In this document: piece after piece, positions 52,780 through 61,466 of the stretch
How positions within the stretch are numbered: the stretch's first letter is position 1
Layout: each line of letters opens with the position of its first letter
Origin: an uncultured Treponema sp.
Lineage (GTDB): Bacteria; Spirochaetota; Spirochaetia; Treponematales; Treponemataceae
DNA: 64,000 nt
NCBI GenBank assembly: GCA_949300145.1
Contig: CASGDA010000001.1
Location: 248,001 to 312,000 of the forward strand
Reading direction: 5' to 3'
Made by a program: the position numbers and the translations under genes
Notes under the pieces: generated by a model
The model's database searches: none
Told to the model about the DNA's origin: nothing
The model's input: only the letters and a program-made list of their open reading frames with translations

Positions 52780-54023
52780 TTAACGCCGGGCGCCTTCCGG
52801 GACTCGGAGGGATTGACAGCCCTTACGATAAAAAGATTCCTGTTTGTCTTCAAATCTATTATATCGCCTTTGTTATCGGGGAAAACCTGTCCGAATTCAT
52901 CGATAAGCACTTTTATCTTCGGGCGGAGGGGTGTCTGGGGGCAGGCTTCAATTACACGGGCTATCACAGAATTATTCATCAGCACAATTGAACCGATCGG
53001 ATAAATACCCATGTTTTGAATCATAGCCTTTACAATATCAGGATCAAACCGCCGCGCATTATCCGCCACCAGATTTTTCATCGCATCATAGCCCAACATA
53101 CTGTTCCTGTAAGACCTGGGCGAAACCATGGCCTCAAAGGCGTCTGCGGCGGACACAATTCTGGAGGCGGTGTCAATCTGCCTGCCGGAAATTCCAGACG
53201 GATAACCTTTCCCGTCCCAGCGTTCATGATGGCGGGCGGCTATATGCCCCACTTCCTCAGGATAAAACAGGTTGTCAACAATGATTTTATATCCGTAAAC
53301 GGTGTGGGATTGAATCAGGGTTGTTTCGTCCTCGGAAAGCCTGCCTTCCTTATTCAAAATTGAATCATTGATTCTCAGCATCCCGACATCATGCAGAAGT
53401 GCTCCGGTTATAATCCGGGTAAGGTGGACATCCGGAATCCGGAAACTGTCCGCTATTATCATCGAAATAATCGCGGAATTTACGCCGTTTTTTGCCAGGT
53501 CCTTCCCGGTCACGGAGCCGCCCAATATGAAACCGACCATGGAGACCCGCTCGGTTTTCACCAGATTGAATAAATCATTCACAATGCCATCGACAGCATG
53601 CGCCTTTATCTCCTGCCGGTTTTTTATCATCGCAAAAACAACGTCAAGTTTATTTATGAGTCCTTCGTAGGCAGTGTAAAGGGCGGATTTTTTCAATACT
53701 TCAGGAAGTTTGGTGATTTGTTCTCCGGAAAGAGGATTGTGCTCTTCAATTCCGGAACGTTTATTATTGTAGCCCTCGGAAACCTCAAAGGTGTCATCAA
53801 CAAGTTCCTCGAGTTCTTCCGGCTCGGGCAATTCCTCGCCATCCTTCACTTCCGAACCCGCAGTCAATACATAAGGAATATCCCACCGTTCCAAGGCGTC
53901 CAATTCCCTTTTGTGAATCGGAATCCCCTCGTTGACGAGCATATATACGCCGTCGTCAAAAAAGACAGGGGCAGAGAAACGCATATTTTCTTTAAGGGCG
54001 GATCTTTCTATTTTCCTCAGCAT
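52776..54023 (-). CDS. HD-GYP domain protein (cyclic-di-GMP phosphodiesterase candidate)
   Basis: A 415-residue cytoplasmic protein. The N-terminal ~130 residues match the DUF3391-like start of HD-GYP proteins (MLRKIERSALKENMRFSAPVFFDDGVYMLVN). The HD-GYP domain spans about 165-345. The metal-binding His-Asp is in GALLHDVGMLRI, HHERWDGKGYPSG contains the GYP loop, and ADAFEAMVSPRSYR follows. There is no response-regulator domain. It probably degrades c-di-GMP, which in spirochaetes controls motility and host interaction. It has its own promoter (54035-54063). Confidence 0.9.
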   Translation of the reverse strand: MLRKIERSALKENMRFSAPVFFDDGVYMLVNEGIPIHKRELDALERWDIPYVLTAGSEVKDGEELPEPEELEELVDDTFEVSEGYNNKRSGIEEHNPLSGEQITKLPEVLKKSALYTAYEGLINKLDVVFAMIKNRQEIKAHAVDGIVNDLFNLVKTERVSMVGFILGGSVTGKDLAKNGVNSAIISMIIADSFRIPDVHLTRIITGALLHDVGMLRINDSILNKEGRLSEDETTLIQSHTVYGYKIIVDNLFYPEEVGHIAARHHERWDGKGYPSGISGRQIDTASRIVSAADAFEAMVSPRSYRNSMLGYDAMKNLVADNARRFDPDIVKAMIQNMGIYPIGSIVLMNNSVIARVIEACPQTPLRPKIKVLIDEFGQVFPDNKGDIIDLKTNRNLFIVRAVNPSESRKAPGVK

Positions 54024-54034
54024 TGAAAATCCCC

Positions 54035-54063
54035 TTTATACTTTTATATATACGTACACTCAA
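54035..54063 (-). promoter_or_regulatory. Promoter of HD-GYP-yraN-zinc protein
   Basis: Minus-strand TTGAGT (54063-54058) and TATAAA (54040-54035) are 17 bp apart. GGGGA lies before the ATG at 54023. The 70-bp gap after the FlhB-like gene is AT-rich and holds nothing else I can see. Confidence 0.7.
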
Positions 54064-54093
54064 TATTAACATATTTATACGGTTTTTAGAACA

Positions 54094-54411
54094 CTAAAAT
54101 AACTTTTCTTGTTCAGCGCGTTCCAGAAAGGAAAAAATCACGGCTACAGCCCGGTACGTCTGTTCCGGAATATACGCCCCCACAGGGCTGCCCGCCAAAA
54201 CACCCGCAAGAAAAGCGTCCTCCACCACGGGGATTTTGTTTTCCGCAGCCGTCTCCACAATGCGTTCCGCAATCCGCCCCCTGCCGGATGCAATCACCTG
54301 GGGAGCAGGCATTCCGGGCATATACGAGAGGGCGGAGGCGGTCCTGGATTTCAGAGGGGATTTTCCACGGGAATCCATTTCTTCTGAAACATTTTTGATT
54401 TCCTGCTCCAT
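54094..54411 (-). CDS. FlhB C-terminal-domain-like protein (YlqH type)
   Basis: A 105-residue protein matching the cytoplasmic C-terminal domain of the flagellar export gate FlhB: ALSYMPGMPAPQVIASGRGRIAERIVETAAENKIPVVEDAFLAGVLAG...GAYIPEQTYRAVAVIFSFL. The four-helix membrane part is absent, and the autocleavage NPTH motif is not present. Such free FlhB-tail proteins sit after a FliK-like gene in the rpsP-rplS neighbourhood of Bacillus (ylqG-ylqH), and the order here is the same. A role in export-substrate switching is plausible but unproven. Confidence 0.82.
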   Translation of the reverse strand: MEQEIKNVSEEMDSRGKSPLKSRTASALSYMPGMPAPQVIASGRGRIAERIVETAAENKIPVVEDAFLAGVLAGSPVGAYIPEQTYRAVAVIFSFLERAEQEKLF

Positions 54412-54423
54412 AAATCCCTGCCT

Positions 54424-55356
54424 TTAAACTTCGATATCCACAGTGCCTACAGCGGGAGGATTTTCATCAAGTCCGTAAACAACATCCATATTTATACCCG
54501 CATCCTCCATCATCCGCTTCAGTCCGGCGGTGATTTTTCTCAAATTGAAAGGAGCCGGTTCCGGATAAAACTCAAACCGGCAGGAGTCTTCCGTAAGGAT
54601 AAAATCAGCGGAGGAATTCCCGTCCACGAATGTCAGCCGGCTTTCCTTTGTCCTGCAGGCAATCCTGTCAAAAAGAACGCGCAGAGAACCGGAACAGGTT
54701 TTGCCGGCGATTTCCCGCTGATAGGGGTAAATATACCAAAGCACATCCCCCTCATAATCTCCCGAAACAAACCTGTCCTGGAATTCTCCGCCGCCGTCTT
54801 TTCCCCCGGAACCGGCGTCCGGATTCCCTGAATCAGGATTTCCCTGTCCCTGAAGGTTCCGGTCACTTTCCATGTCCGGTTCAGGAGGAATGATGCTCCT
54901 GCCTTCAAGAACATCCAGGGCCGCCATGACATTCTCTTCCGTAAGGGGAAGCCCTTTCTGGGCAAGAAGAGAGGCGGCTTCACATGCCCGGATTTCTTTT
55001 CCGGGAAAATTCCCGGCAAGAGAGATGATTTTTTTTATTTCATCAGGATTCAACCGTCTTCCGGAAACATAAAAAAAAGCGGCGGTAAAAACCGCGGAAG
55101 GATTCTCAGGTATTCCGTTGGAGGCTAAAAAAGAAAATATCGAAAAATTCTGCTGAATGGAACCGGGCAGGATTTTGATGTATATTTTTCCGTCTTTGAA
55201 GGAAACCGTTCCCTTCAATACGGAACCGGCGTGAACAGACAAATTCCCCGGCATTTCCGTCCTGGCAGTTATGTCCGCTCCGGCAAGCTGGACACGCAGC
55301 GTTCCGTCAGGATTGACGGAACGCACATACATGGAAACAGTCTGCCCGTTTTTCAA
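54424..55356 (-). CDS. FliK/YlqG-like protein
   Basis: A 310-residue soluble protein. The N-terminal part is an OB-like fold (SMYVRSVNPDGTLRVQLAGADITA...GTVSFKDGKIYIKIL). A low-complexity Gly/Asn/Asp stretch lies near 165-190. The C-terminal ~100 residues (WYIYPYQREIAGKTCSGSLRVLFDR...FNLRKITAGLKRMMEDAGI) resemble the C-terminal region of hook-length control proteins. The family call relies mainly on its position immediately upstream of the FlhB-tail gene and downstream of rplS, as in Bacillus ylqG. Direct similarity is weak by eye. Confidence 0.6.
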   Translation of the reverse strand: MKNGQTVSMYVRSVNPDGTLRVQLAGADITARTEMPGNLSVHAGSVLKGTVSFKDGKIYIKILPGSIQQNFSIFSFLASNGIPENPSAVFTAAFFYVSGRRLNPDEIKKIISLAGNFPGKEIRACEAASLLAQKGLPLTEENVMAALDVLEGRSIIPPEPDMESDRNLQGQGNPDSGNPDAGSGGKDGGGEFQDRFVSGDYEGDVLWYIYPYQREIAGKTCSGSLRVLFDRIACRTKESRLTFVDGNSSADFILTEDSCRFEFYPEPAPFNLRKITAGLKRMMEDAGINMDVVYGLDENPPAVGTVDIEV

Positions 55357-55411
55357 AAGCCGGGTATATCCGGCGGTATCGGAAAGCTTGAAGGAAACGG
55401 GCTGAAAAGAA

Positions 55412-55780
55412 TTACTCAGACGGCTTTGCTTCCTTGCGGGAAATCAGCGTCTTTATCTTGGCGGCCTTTCCGATTTTCTGGCGGATGTAATAAAGCTTCG
55501 CGCGGCGGACTTTTCCGGGACGGACAAGCTCCACATTAGCGATACGGGGCGAATGAAGCGGGAAAACCCTTTCCACGCCTACACCGTATGAATTTTTGCG
55601 GACGGTAAAGGTTTTTCCAACTCCGGAATTCTTGAAGCAAATAACGAGACCCTCATAAACCTGGATACGCTCTGTTTTACCTTCAACAATCTTAAAATGA
55701 ACCTTTACGGTATCCCCCACATTGAATGAAGGGATGTCGGCTTTTTTCTGTCCTTCTTCAATCGTCTTAATTAAATCCAT
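55412..55780 (-). CDS. rplS: 50S ribosomal protein L19
   Basis: A 122-residue ribosomal protein at the 30S-50S interface. [50 protein letters not shown] and the basic [10 protein letters not shown] block are unmistakable. It overlaps trmD by 14 bp. It is the last ribosomal gene of rpsP-khpA-rimM-trmD-rplS, and FliK-like and FlhB-like genes follow after about 55 bp. Confidence 0.97.
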   Translation of the reverse strand: MDLIKTIEEGQKKADIPSFNVGDTVKVHFKIVEGKTERIQVYEGLVICFKNSGVGKTFTVRKNSYGVGVERVFPLHSPRIANVELVRPGKVRRAKLYYIRQKIGKAAKIKTLISRKEAKPSE

Positions 55781-56555
55781 TTTTCATCTCCTCTATTAAA
55801 GCCACCGTCTCTTCCCGGTAGACACCGTTTTTCAACGATTCTTCCACAAGATCCGGCCTGACCCGCAGCGTCTTCTCGACACGTTTCCGTAAACGCCACT
55901 GCCGTATTTTTTCATGGTGCCCCGAAAGAAGCACCTCCGGAACTTTCACGCCCCGGAATATTTCAGGTCTCGTGTACTGGGGATATTCCAGCAACCCGTC
56001 CGAAAAGCTTTCCTCCTCAAGCGATTCGCTGGAAATAACGCCCGGTATAAGACGGTACACCGCATCGATGATGACAGCCGCGGCAAGCTCCCCCGATGAA
56101 GCGACATAATCCCCTATGGAGATTTCATCATCAACATAAAGGTCTATTATCCGCTGATCGATACCCTCGTAACGTCCGCAGACAAAAACAAGCTCCTCTT
56201 CCCTCGAAAGCTCATAAGCGTACCTTTGGGAAAAAGGCTTCCCCGAAGGTGTGGGGAAAACGACCCGTTTTTTCCGCCGGGGAATCCCGGGGGCGGCGTC
56301 CGCATCCGTTTTTTTCGGCACGACACCGGCAGCCTCAAGAGCCGCGGACAGGGGTTCCGGCAGCATAAGCATACCGGCGCCTCCGCCGTAGGTTGAGTCA
56401 TCGCAGGATTTATGCCTGTCAAAGGCAAAATCCCGGATATTTATCAGAGTACAGTCGATAAGCCCCCTCTCAACAGCCTTGGCCATTATTGAATTCTCAA
56501 AAAAAGCCCTTGGTATTTCAGGGAACAAGGTAAGCACATGGATTTTCATAATCAC
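55767..56555 (-). CDS. trmD: tRNA (guanine-37-N1)-methyltransferase
   Basis: A 262-residue SPOUT methyltransferase that makes m1G37 and prevents frameshifting. Markers are [20 protein letters not shown], the catalytic region [17 protein letters not shown], the trefoil-knot segments [14 protein letters not shown] and [16 protein letters not shown], and a C-terminal tRNA-binding domain. Its ATG overlaps the rimM stop by 4 bp and its 3' end overlaps rplS. An insertion of about 15-20 residues ([15 protein letters not shown]) precedes the FPTPSGKPF block. Confidence 0.96.
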   Translation of the reverse strand: MIMKIHVLTLFPEIPRAFFENSIMAKAVERGLIDCTLINIRDFAFDRHKSCDDSTYGGGAGMLMLPEPLSAALEAAGVVPKKTDADAAPGIPRRKKRVVFPTPSGKPFSQRYAYELSREEELVFVCGRYEGIDQRIIDLYVDDEISIGDYVASSGELAAAVIIDAVYRLIPGVISSESLEEESFSDGLLEYPQYTRPEIFRGVKVPEVLLSGHHEKIRQWRLRKRVEKTLRVRPDLVEESLKNGVYREETVALIEEMKNGFN

Positions 56556-57094
56556 TCCAGAATCCAGCGGTGCAGCAACCGGACGGTCCTGCCTCCCAAA
56601 TCGATGTCGCCGATAAACGCATCTTTAAAGGGAACAAGACAGGTACGGCCTTCGGGGAGTTCAACTTCGAGCAAGTCTCCTCCTCCGCCTTCTGTAACTC
56701 CGACGATTCTGCCTGCGGGAGAACCGTCATACACAAGAACACACTGACAAAGATCACCGACATAGAACTCGCCCTCATTCAGGGGGCAAGCCTTGTCTCT
56801 GGGAACAAGAACCTCCGCACCGGTCAAACGCCTGGCATCTTCAGGATTGTTTATTCCCGCAAATTTCAACAGAAAAGATGACGGAGACCCGCCGGTCTTT
56901 TCAATACTGTATTCAAAAACCTCGCTGTTATCCCTGTTAAACCTCAAAAACACGGACGAAAGAACCTCAATGTGGGCGACTTCGCCGGAAGTACTTTCAA
57001 CCTTTACAAAACCATTCAAACCATGCGGGGAACGGATAACAGCGGTGACCAATTCATCACCGGAAAGACAGGCTTTTTTCCCTGCGCCCAACAT
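56552..57094 (-). CDS. rimM: 16S rRNA processing protein RimM
   Basis: A 180-residue 30S maturation factor that binds S19. The N-terminal RimM domain starts LVTAVIRSPHGLNGFVKVES (about 16-35). The C-terminal PRC-barrel has GEFYVGDLCQCVLVYDGSPAGRIVGVTEGGGGDLLEV and ends near VPFKDAFIGDIDLGGRTV. The ATG at 57094 is preferred because it gives the normal N terminus and lies 7 bp after the khpA stop; the longer frame would overlap khpA. It is co-transcribed with khpA and trmD. Confidence 0.93.
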   Translation of the reverse strand: MLGAGKKACLSGDELVTAVIRSPHGLNGFVKVESTSGEVAHIEVLSSVFLRFNRDNSEVFEYSIEKTGGSPSSFLLKFAGINNPEDARRLTGAEVLVPRDKACPLNEGEFYVGDLCQCVLVYDGSPAGRIVGVTEGGGGDLLEVELPEGRTCLVPFKDAFIGDIDLGGRTVRLLHRWILE

Positions 57095-57101
57095 AACGGA
57101 A

Positions 57102-57341
57102 TCAGTCCAGGATTTCCAGAAAAACCCTCTTTCCGGTTTTACCGGCAGAAGCGGCAATTACCGTGCGCATAGCCTTCGCTATACGGCCGTACTTACCTAT
57201 AACCTTCCCGATATCGCCGGATGCGACTTTCAGTTCGAGAACAACACCGCGGTCGTCCTCTACCTCCTGAACGGAAACAGCGACAGGATCATCGACGAGG
57301 GACTTAGCTATGTATTCAACCAATTCCTTTTCCACTGGCAC
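57102..57341 (-). CDS. khpA: KH-domain RNA-binding protein KhpA
   Basis: A 79-residue single KH domain. VELKVASGDIGKVIGKYGRIAKAMRTVIAASAGK shows the GxxG loop (GKYG). The protein is the YlqC/KhpA type encoded between rpsP and rimM in many bacteria, where it binds small RNAs and affects division genes together with KhpB. It follows rpsP after 6 bp. Confidence 0.94.
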   Translation of the reverse strand: MPVEKELVEYIAKSLVDDPVAVSVQEVEDDRGVVLELKVASGDIGKVIGKYGRIAKAMRTVIAASAGKTGKRVFLEILD

Positions 57342-57347
57342 ACCCGC

Positions 57348-57596
57348 TTACAGTGAAAAATTTTTGTGGTTAAGTATACGCCTTACAGTATCAGAAGGCT
57401 GGGCTCCTTTATCAAGCCAATAACGTACCTTGTCCGCGTCAAAAGCAATCTGCCTTTCTTCCGCTTCAACGGGATGATAAATGCCGAGCTCTTCGATAGC
57501 ACGGCCGTCACGCGGTTCCCTTGAATCCTGAACAACAATGCGGTAATAAGGGCGCTTTTTACTGCCGAACTTTTTCAGTCTGATTTTTACACTCAC
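57348..57596 (-). CDS. rpsP: 30S ribosomal protein S16
   Basis: An 82-residue S16. The start is the GTG at 57596, with GAGGA 7 nt upstream. It gives the canonical [30 protein letters not shown] sequence, and extending the frame adds non-family residues across the promoter. It is first in the operon rpsP-khpA-rimM-trmD-rplS, which here lacks the ffh gene often found upstream. Confidence 0.96.
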   Translation of the reverse strand: MSVKIRLKKFGSKKRPYYRIVVQDSREPRDGRAIEELGIYHPVEAEERQIAFDADKVRYWLDKGAQPSDTVRRILNHKNFSL

Positions 57597-57627
57597 TGCA
57601 AATTCCTCCAAAGATATACAGACGGGC

Positions 57628-57656
57628 ATTGTAATTGAAAAGACAAAATAGGTCAA
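57628..57656 (-). promoter_or_regulatory. rpsP operon promoter
   Basis: Minus-strand TTGACC (57656-57651) and TACAAT (57633-57628) are 17 bp apart, each one mismatch from consensus. Transcription would start near 57621, about 25 nt before the GTG start. Confidence 0.78.
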
Positions 57657-57686
57657 TATTCAGGAACATCTTCTATAATTTTTAAC

Positions 57687-57715
57687 TTGCCTTGCCTCTT
57701 TTTTTTATGTATACT
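57687..57715 (+). promoter_or_regulatory. corA promoter
   Basis: TTGCCT (57687-57692) and TATACT (57710-57715) are 17 bp apart. The predicted start is near 57722, giving a leader of about 225 nt before corA. It is divergent from the rpsP promoter. Confidence 0.7.
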
Positions 57716-57721
57716 CCTTTT

Positions 57722-57947
57722 GTCGGTTTCACCGGTATTTTAACAGGAGGCGGAATATGGATACAGACCCTGGCAGTAGTAGATGCCGCAAAAACACCTC
57801 AGATTCTGTAAGCCTTCCTGAATACGGGTGTCAGGCTGCCGGCCGGCGGTGACTGCGTGTAACAGGCTTTCCCGCACGGTACCCAACCTCAGCGTTTTCC
57901 GGAAGACTTCTATTTGCAATGATGAACACTTGTGAAAGGGAAACGCT
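57722..57947 (+). promoter_or_regulatory. Long structured leader of corA (candidate cis-regulatory RNA)
   Basis: A gene-free 226-nt leader. AGCGTTTTCC (57891-57900) pairs with GGGAAACGCT (57938-57947) with a single G-T wobble. The 3' arm runs right up to the corA ATG and includes its only ribosome-binding-like purines, so this 10-bp stem would block translation. Upstream lies a hairpin with CCTGA (57816-57820) and TCAGG (57830-57834). An AGGAGG-led 31-codon ORF (57757-57852, MDTDPG...) might be a leader peptide. I do not find the conserved M-box core, so a known magnesium riboswitch class is not claimed. Confidence 0.55.
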
Positions 57948-58970
57948 ATGATTAAAATCTGGAAGCAGGAAAACAAGAAACTAGTTCCAGCGGAGGAAAC
58001 AGACGACCTGCAGGGGCCCGTTTGGGTTGACGCAAGGAATGTCACCCGCGAAGACATCAGGATACTTGAAAACAAATATAAAATACAGACTGAGACAATC
58101 GTTGATATTCTGGACCAGGATGAGCTTTCACGTCTGGACTGGGAAGACGATTACACTGTAATAATCGTAAGGCTTCCCATTTTCATCGCTGAAAACGACA
58201 TAAGCTATTTCACCATACCCATGGGCATTATCCTGTATCCGAATATGGTTATAACAATATGCTGGGCCGACTGTGAGGTTCTGCACGATATGGCGGCCAA
58301 CAGGGTGAGGAATCTTTCACTGAACGACCTTCCGGCGTTCGTCCTGCAGGTGCTGGCCAGAGCCGACCTGATTTTTTTAAGGTATCTGAAAGCCATAAAC
58401 AGAAGCTCCAATTCAATACAGCTGGCGCTCCAGAAATCCGTCAGGAACCTGGAGCTCATACAGCTGCTCAACCTGGAGAAATCCCTGGTTTATTTCACAA
58501 CCTCACTGAAAAGCAACCAGCTCCTTTTTGAGAAACTGATGAAAACAAAGCTCATCCAGCTTGATGAAGAGGACAGGGACTGGCTGGAAGACGTCGCCAT
58601 AGACAACAAACAGGCCATAGAAATGGCGGACATTTACACCAACATCATGTCAGGAACAATGGATGCATTCGCTTCGGTTATCTCAAACAATTTGAGCATT
58701 GTCATGAAAAAGCTGACCGTCATTTCTCTTGTCCTCATGATTCCGACAATGATAACCAGCTTTTTCGGAATGAACATCCCCCTGCCAATGGAAAACTGGG
58801 AGGGAAACATATCACTGATTGTCATTGTCATGGCATGCGTAATATCGTCTTTGGCGGCTTCCATTTTGCTGCGGGACAAAAAGCACAAGGAAAAATCCGA
58901 GAGAAAACGTAAAATCGCGGACAGACGCAGGAAACAGGCGGATTTTTCCTCAGCGAAGATGAAGCATTAA
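57948..58970 (+). CDS. corA: CorA-family magnesium/divalent cation channel
   Basis: A 340-residue pentameric inner-membrane channel. The N-terminal cytoplasmic alpha/beta domain is followed by the long helix (about 160-270). Two C-terminal spans carry the signature GMN in SFFGMNIPLPMENW (about 280-293), and the C terminus is strongly basic (KHKEKSERKRK). It belongs to the CorA branch with DxxEL-type sequence DQDELSRLDWEDDYTVIIVR. Its 3' end overlaps convergent mnmG by 21 bp. Expression is probably controlled through the structured leader upstream. Confidence 0.92.
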   Translation: MIKIWKQENKKLVPAEETDDLQGPVWVDARNVTREDIRILENKYKIQTETIVDILDQDELSRLDWEDDYTVIIVRLPIFIAENDISYFTIPMGIILYPNMVITICWADCEVLHDMAANRVRNLSLNDLPAFVLQVLARADLIFLRYLKAINRSSNSIQLALQKSVRNLELIQLLNLEKSLVYFTTSLKSNQLLFEKLMKTKLIQLDEEDRDWLEDVAIDNKQAIEMADIYTNIMSGTMDAFASVISNNLSIVMKKLTVISLVLMIPTMITSFFGMNIPLPMENWEGNISLIVIVMACVISSLAASILLRDKKHKEKSERKRKIADRRRKQADFSSAKMKH

Positions 58971-60878
58971 AAGCATTATATCGGACTGTCTTATACCTGA
59001 AATACGGGAAGCCTGCCCGAGAGTGGAGGGACGGACGTTTTTCAGTTTAGACCTGGACTCGGAGGAAAGCCCCGGCATCGAATCGTAATCGATTGCCGCG
59101 GGGATTTTCACGCCGTCCATCTTCCTGAGTTTTTCCACGTGCCTGTCCTGCGAACGTATATAATGCTCATAGCGGATTTCAAGGACGGCGGCTTCCATAA
59201 TTTCCCTGGGATATCGGTTCAACTCCGGAACAAGGCGCTCTATTTCTCCGGCGGGCACGAGCGGATCCCGGAGCGCGTCGGCACAGGATTTTCCGCAGTG
59301 TTTACGCAGAGGGGAATCTTCCGCAATCCCGGACTCTCCGGCGGAGGAAGAACCGGGAATACGGACTGAATAAAGCATGGAGGAAACCTCCTCCCGTGCC
59401 TTCAGTTTTTCCCGGAGGCGGGCGGCGGCGGCGGGCTTCTGAAGACCGACCGCCAGAGCTTTTTCGGTCAGGCGCTCGTCAGCCGTGTCATGCCGCAGAC
59501 GAAGCCGGTATTCAGCCCTGGCGGTGAACATCCTGTAAGGCTCCTTTGTCCCCAGAGTGACCAAATCGTCTATCAGAACGCCTATATAGGCATCGGAGCG
59601 GCCGAGAACAAACGGCTCATAAACCGGCACGCCGGAGGAATCCTTCCTGCCTTCCAGCGCGGCCCTGGCGTAAAGGGCAGCGTTTATTCCGGCTATCAGG
59701 CCCTGTCCGCCCGCTTCCTCGTACCCGGAGGTGCCGTTAATTTGTCCGGCGGTAAAAAGTCCGCGGATACGCTTCACTTCCAGCGCTGAAGTAAGCTGTG
59801 TGGGATCAATATAGTCGTATTCCACCGCGTAACCGGGGCGGGAAACCTCTGCGTCTTTCAGTCCGGGGATTGTACGCATAAAAGAATCCTGCACTTCCTC
59901 GGGAAGAGAGGAGGAAAGGCCGTTTATGTACATTTCCTCCGTGTCCATTCCCTCCGGCTCGATGAAAAGCTGGTGCCGCTCGCGGGAAGCGAAACGCATA
60001 ACCTTGTCTTCGATTGATGGGCAATACCGGGGGCCAACCCCTTTGATTCGCCCGGAAAAGAGGGGGGAGCGGTTTATGTTTTCACGGATTATTTTATGGG
60101 TTTCTTCGTTTGTGTATGTTATCCAGCAGGAAACGGATGGCCTGTCGATTTTCCTGTCTTCAAAAGAAAAAGACACGGGCTCCGTGTCTCCCGGTTGTTC
60201 TTCCATCAGGGAGAAATCAATGGAACCGCGTAAAATCCTCGGCGGTGTGCCGGTTTTCAGCCGTCCAACGGAAAGCCCGAGGCGCCTGAGGGAAGAGCCC
60301 AGCCCGACAGCGGCCTGCTCCCCCAGCCTGCCGGCGGCGGCTTCGTATTCGCCGATGAAAACCTTTCCTTCCATAAAGGTTCCCGTGGTCAGTACAACCG
60401 AATCCGCATAGATTCTGCGGCCCCGCGCGGTTATCACAGCCCGGAACAAGCCGGAATCAACGTAACCGTTTTCATCGGCGCCGGAAACCTCGAAGTCCAC
60501 AACAGTGTCCTGGTATATGCAGAGATTTTTTTCAAGCTCAAGAGTATGCTTTGCAAGCATGGAATAACGGAATTTATCGGCCTGTATCCGGGGAGCCTGT
60601 ACTGCAGGCCCTCTGCTCCGGTTCAGCAGCCTGTATTGAATCATCGAGGCGTCAGCCAGTCTGGCCATTTCCCCGCCCAGAGCGTCTATTTCCCTGACTA
60701 TATTCCCCTTGGAAACCCCGCCGATGGACGGATTGCAGGACATTTTCCCGATAGTATCCAGACTCTGGGTTATCAGCATTGTAGAAAGCCCCATACGGGC
60801 GCAGGCGAGGGCGGCTTCTATACCGGCGTGCCCTCCTCCGACTACAATCACATTGAAATCTGAAAATCTAAATCCCAT
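58950..60878 (-). CDS. mnmG: tRNA uridine-5-carboxymethylaminomethyl synthase, FAD subunit
   Basis: A 642-residue flavoprotein that with MnmE modifies U34 of tRNAs. Markers are the FAD-binding FNVIVVGGGHAGIEAALA, SCNPSIGGVSKGNIVREIDALGG, RGPAVQAPRIQADK, GQINGTSGYEEAGGQGL and TARAEYRLRLRHDTADERLT. It ends with the C-terminal helical domain. The ATG at 60878 gives the canonical MGFRFSDFNVIVVGGGHAG start; the frame upstream adds 96 unrelated residues. A -10 box lies 6 nt before this ATG, suggesting a leaderless mRNA. It is divergent from the FliL-like gene. Confidence 0.95.
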   Translation of the reverse strand: MGFRFSDFNVIVVGGGHAGIEAALACARMGLSTMLITQSLDTIGKMSCNPSIGGVSKGNIVREIDALGGEMARLADASMIQYRLLNRSRGPAVQAPRIQADKFRYSMLAKHTLELEKNLCIYQDTVVDFEVSGADENGYVDSGLFRAVITARGRRIYADSVVLTTGTFMEGKVFIGEYEAAAGRLGEQAAVGLGSSLRRLGLSVGRLKTGTPPRILRGSIDFSLMEEQPGDTEPVSFSFEDRKIDRPSVSCWITYTNEETHKIIRENINRSPLFSGRIKGVGPRYCPSIEDKVMRFASRERHQLFIEPEGMDTEEMYINGLSSSLPEEVQDSFMRTIPGLKDAEVSRPGYAVEYDYIDPTQLTSALEVKRIRGLFTAGQINGTSGYEEAGGQGLIAGINAALYARAALEGRKDSSGVPVYEPFVLGRSDAYIGVLIDDLVTLGTKEPYRMFTARAEYRLRLRHDTADERLTEKALAVGLQKPAAAARLREKLKAREEVSSMLYSVRIPGSSSAGESGIAEDSPLRKHCGKSCADALRDPLVPAGEIERLVPELNRYPREIMEAAVLEIRYEHYIRSQDRHVEKLRKMDGVKIPAAIDYDSMPGLSSESRSKLKNVRPSTLGQASRISGIRQSDIMLLMLHLR

Positions 60879-60884
60879 TTCTTT

Positions 60885-60913
60885 ACTATAATGAAATCCT
60901 TCTTCCTTGTACA
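60885..60913 (-). promoter_or_regulatory. mnmG promoter, predicted leaderless start
   Basis: Minus-strand TGTACA (60913-60908) and TATAGT (60890-60885) are 17 bp apart. Exactly 6 nt separate the -10 box from the mnmG ATG (60878), so transcription should start at its A. No good ribosome-binding site lies in this interval. Confidence 0.5.
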
Positions 60914-60984
60914 CGCTATGTACAGAAAAAGCACATTGGTTTATATTCAGAAGAAAAGGAAAACTCATCCTGCAGGTTGCGGCA

Positions 60985-61458
60985 ATGAAAAAAACTGAAT
61001 CCAAAATTGAAATTCCCGTCCTCATCCTTTTATGCATAGCGGGTTTATGTGTTATAATAATCATCGCAGGAACAATTTTTGCGCTGGCAGGTAAAATAGG
61101 AGCCGGGGAAACGGCCGCAGGCACGCCGGTTCCCGGATACGAGGAGGACAGGGCTTTCCTCGACACGGGAAGACTGAGGATAGAGCTGGAATCGGATGAC
61201 GGAACAACCTCCGTCCTTGTCGTGAAGGCGGCGCTTCCCTACCGGAAAACGGATTCAGCGTTCCGTGAAGAACTGGTAAAAAACCTTCCGGAAATCAAAT
61301 CCATAATAACCGGCGTTTTTTCCTCCATGGATTCCGGCGAAATACAGGACAAGGGTGAAAAAGCTTTGAAGCAGGAAGTCATAGATAAAATCAACGGTAT
61401 TTTGGTTTTAGGGGAATTGGAAGAAATTTATTTCGAAGAGTTCATCTTTTTCGATTAG
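60985..61458 (+). CDS. FliL-like flagellar basal-body protein
   Basis: A 157-residue protein with one N-terminal membrane span (about 10-34, VLILLCIAGLCVIIIIAGTIFAL). The periplasmic FliL domain ends with LPEIKSIITGVFSSMDSGEIQDKGEKALKQEVIDKINGILVLGELEEIYFEEFIF, the typical FliL layout. FliL supports motor torque near the stator. The ATG at 60985 is chosen because it starts the normal MKKTESK-TM arrangement; the longer frame adds 26 unrelated residues. It heads a unit with a small membrane protein, an ECF sigma and an anti-sigma, away from any flagellar operon, so it may be a second FliL. Confidence 0.75.
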   Translation: MKKTESKIEIPVLILLCIAGLCVIIIIAGTIFALAGKIGAGETAAGTPVPGYEEDRAFLDTGRLRIELESDDGTTSVLVVKAALPYRKTDSAFREELVKNLPEIKSIITGVFSSMDSGEIQDKGEKALKQEVIDKINGILVLGELEEIYFEEFIFFD

Positions 61459-61466
61459 GAGGCATT

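Noticed and set aside
57722..57947. M-box (ykoK) magnesium riboswitch
   Set aside because: Position upstream of corA is right, but I could not find the conserved core blocks, so only a generic structured leader is reported.
60879..61166. N-terminal extension of mnmG by 96 codons
   Set aside because: The extra residues are unlike any MnmG. The family start MGFRFSDFNVIVVGGG fits the ATG at 60878, and the extension would cover the divergent FliL-like region.
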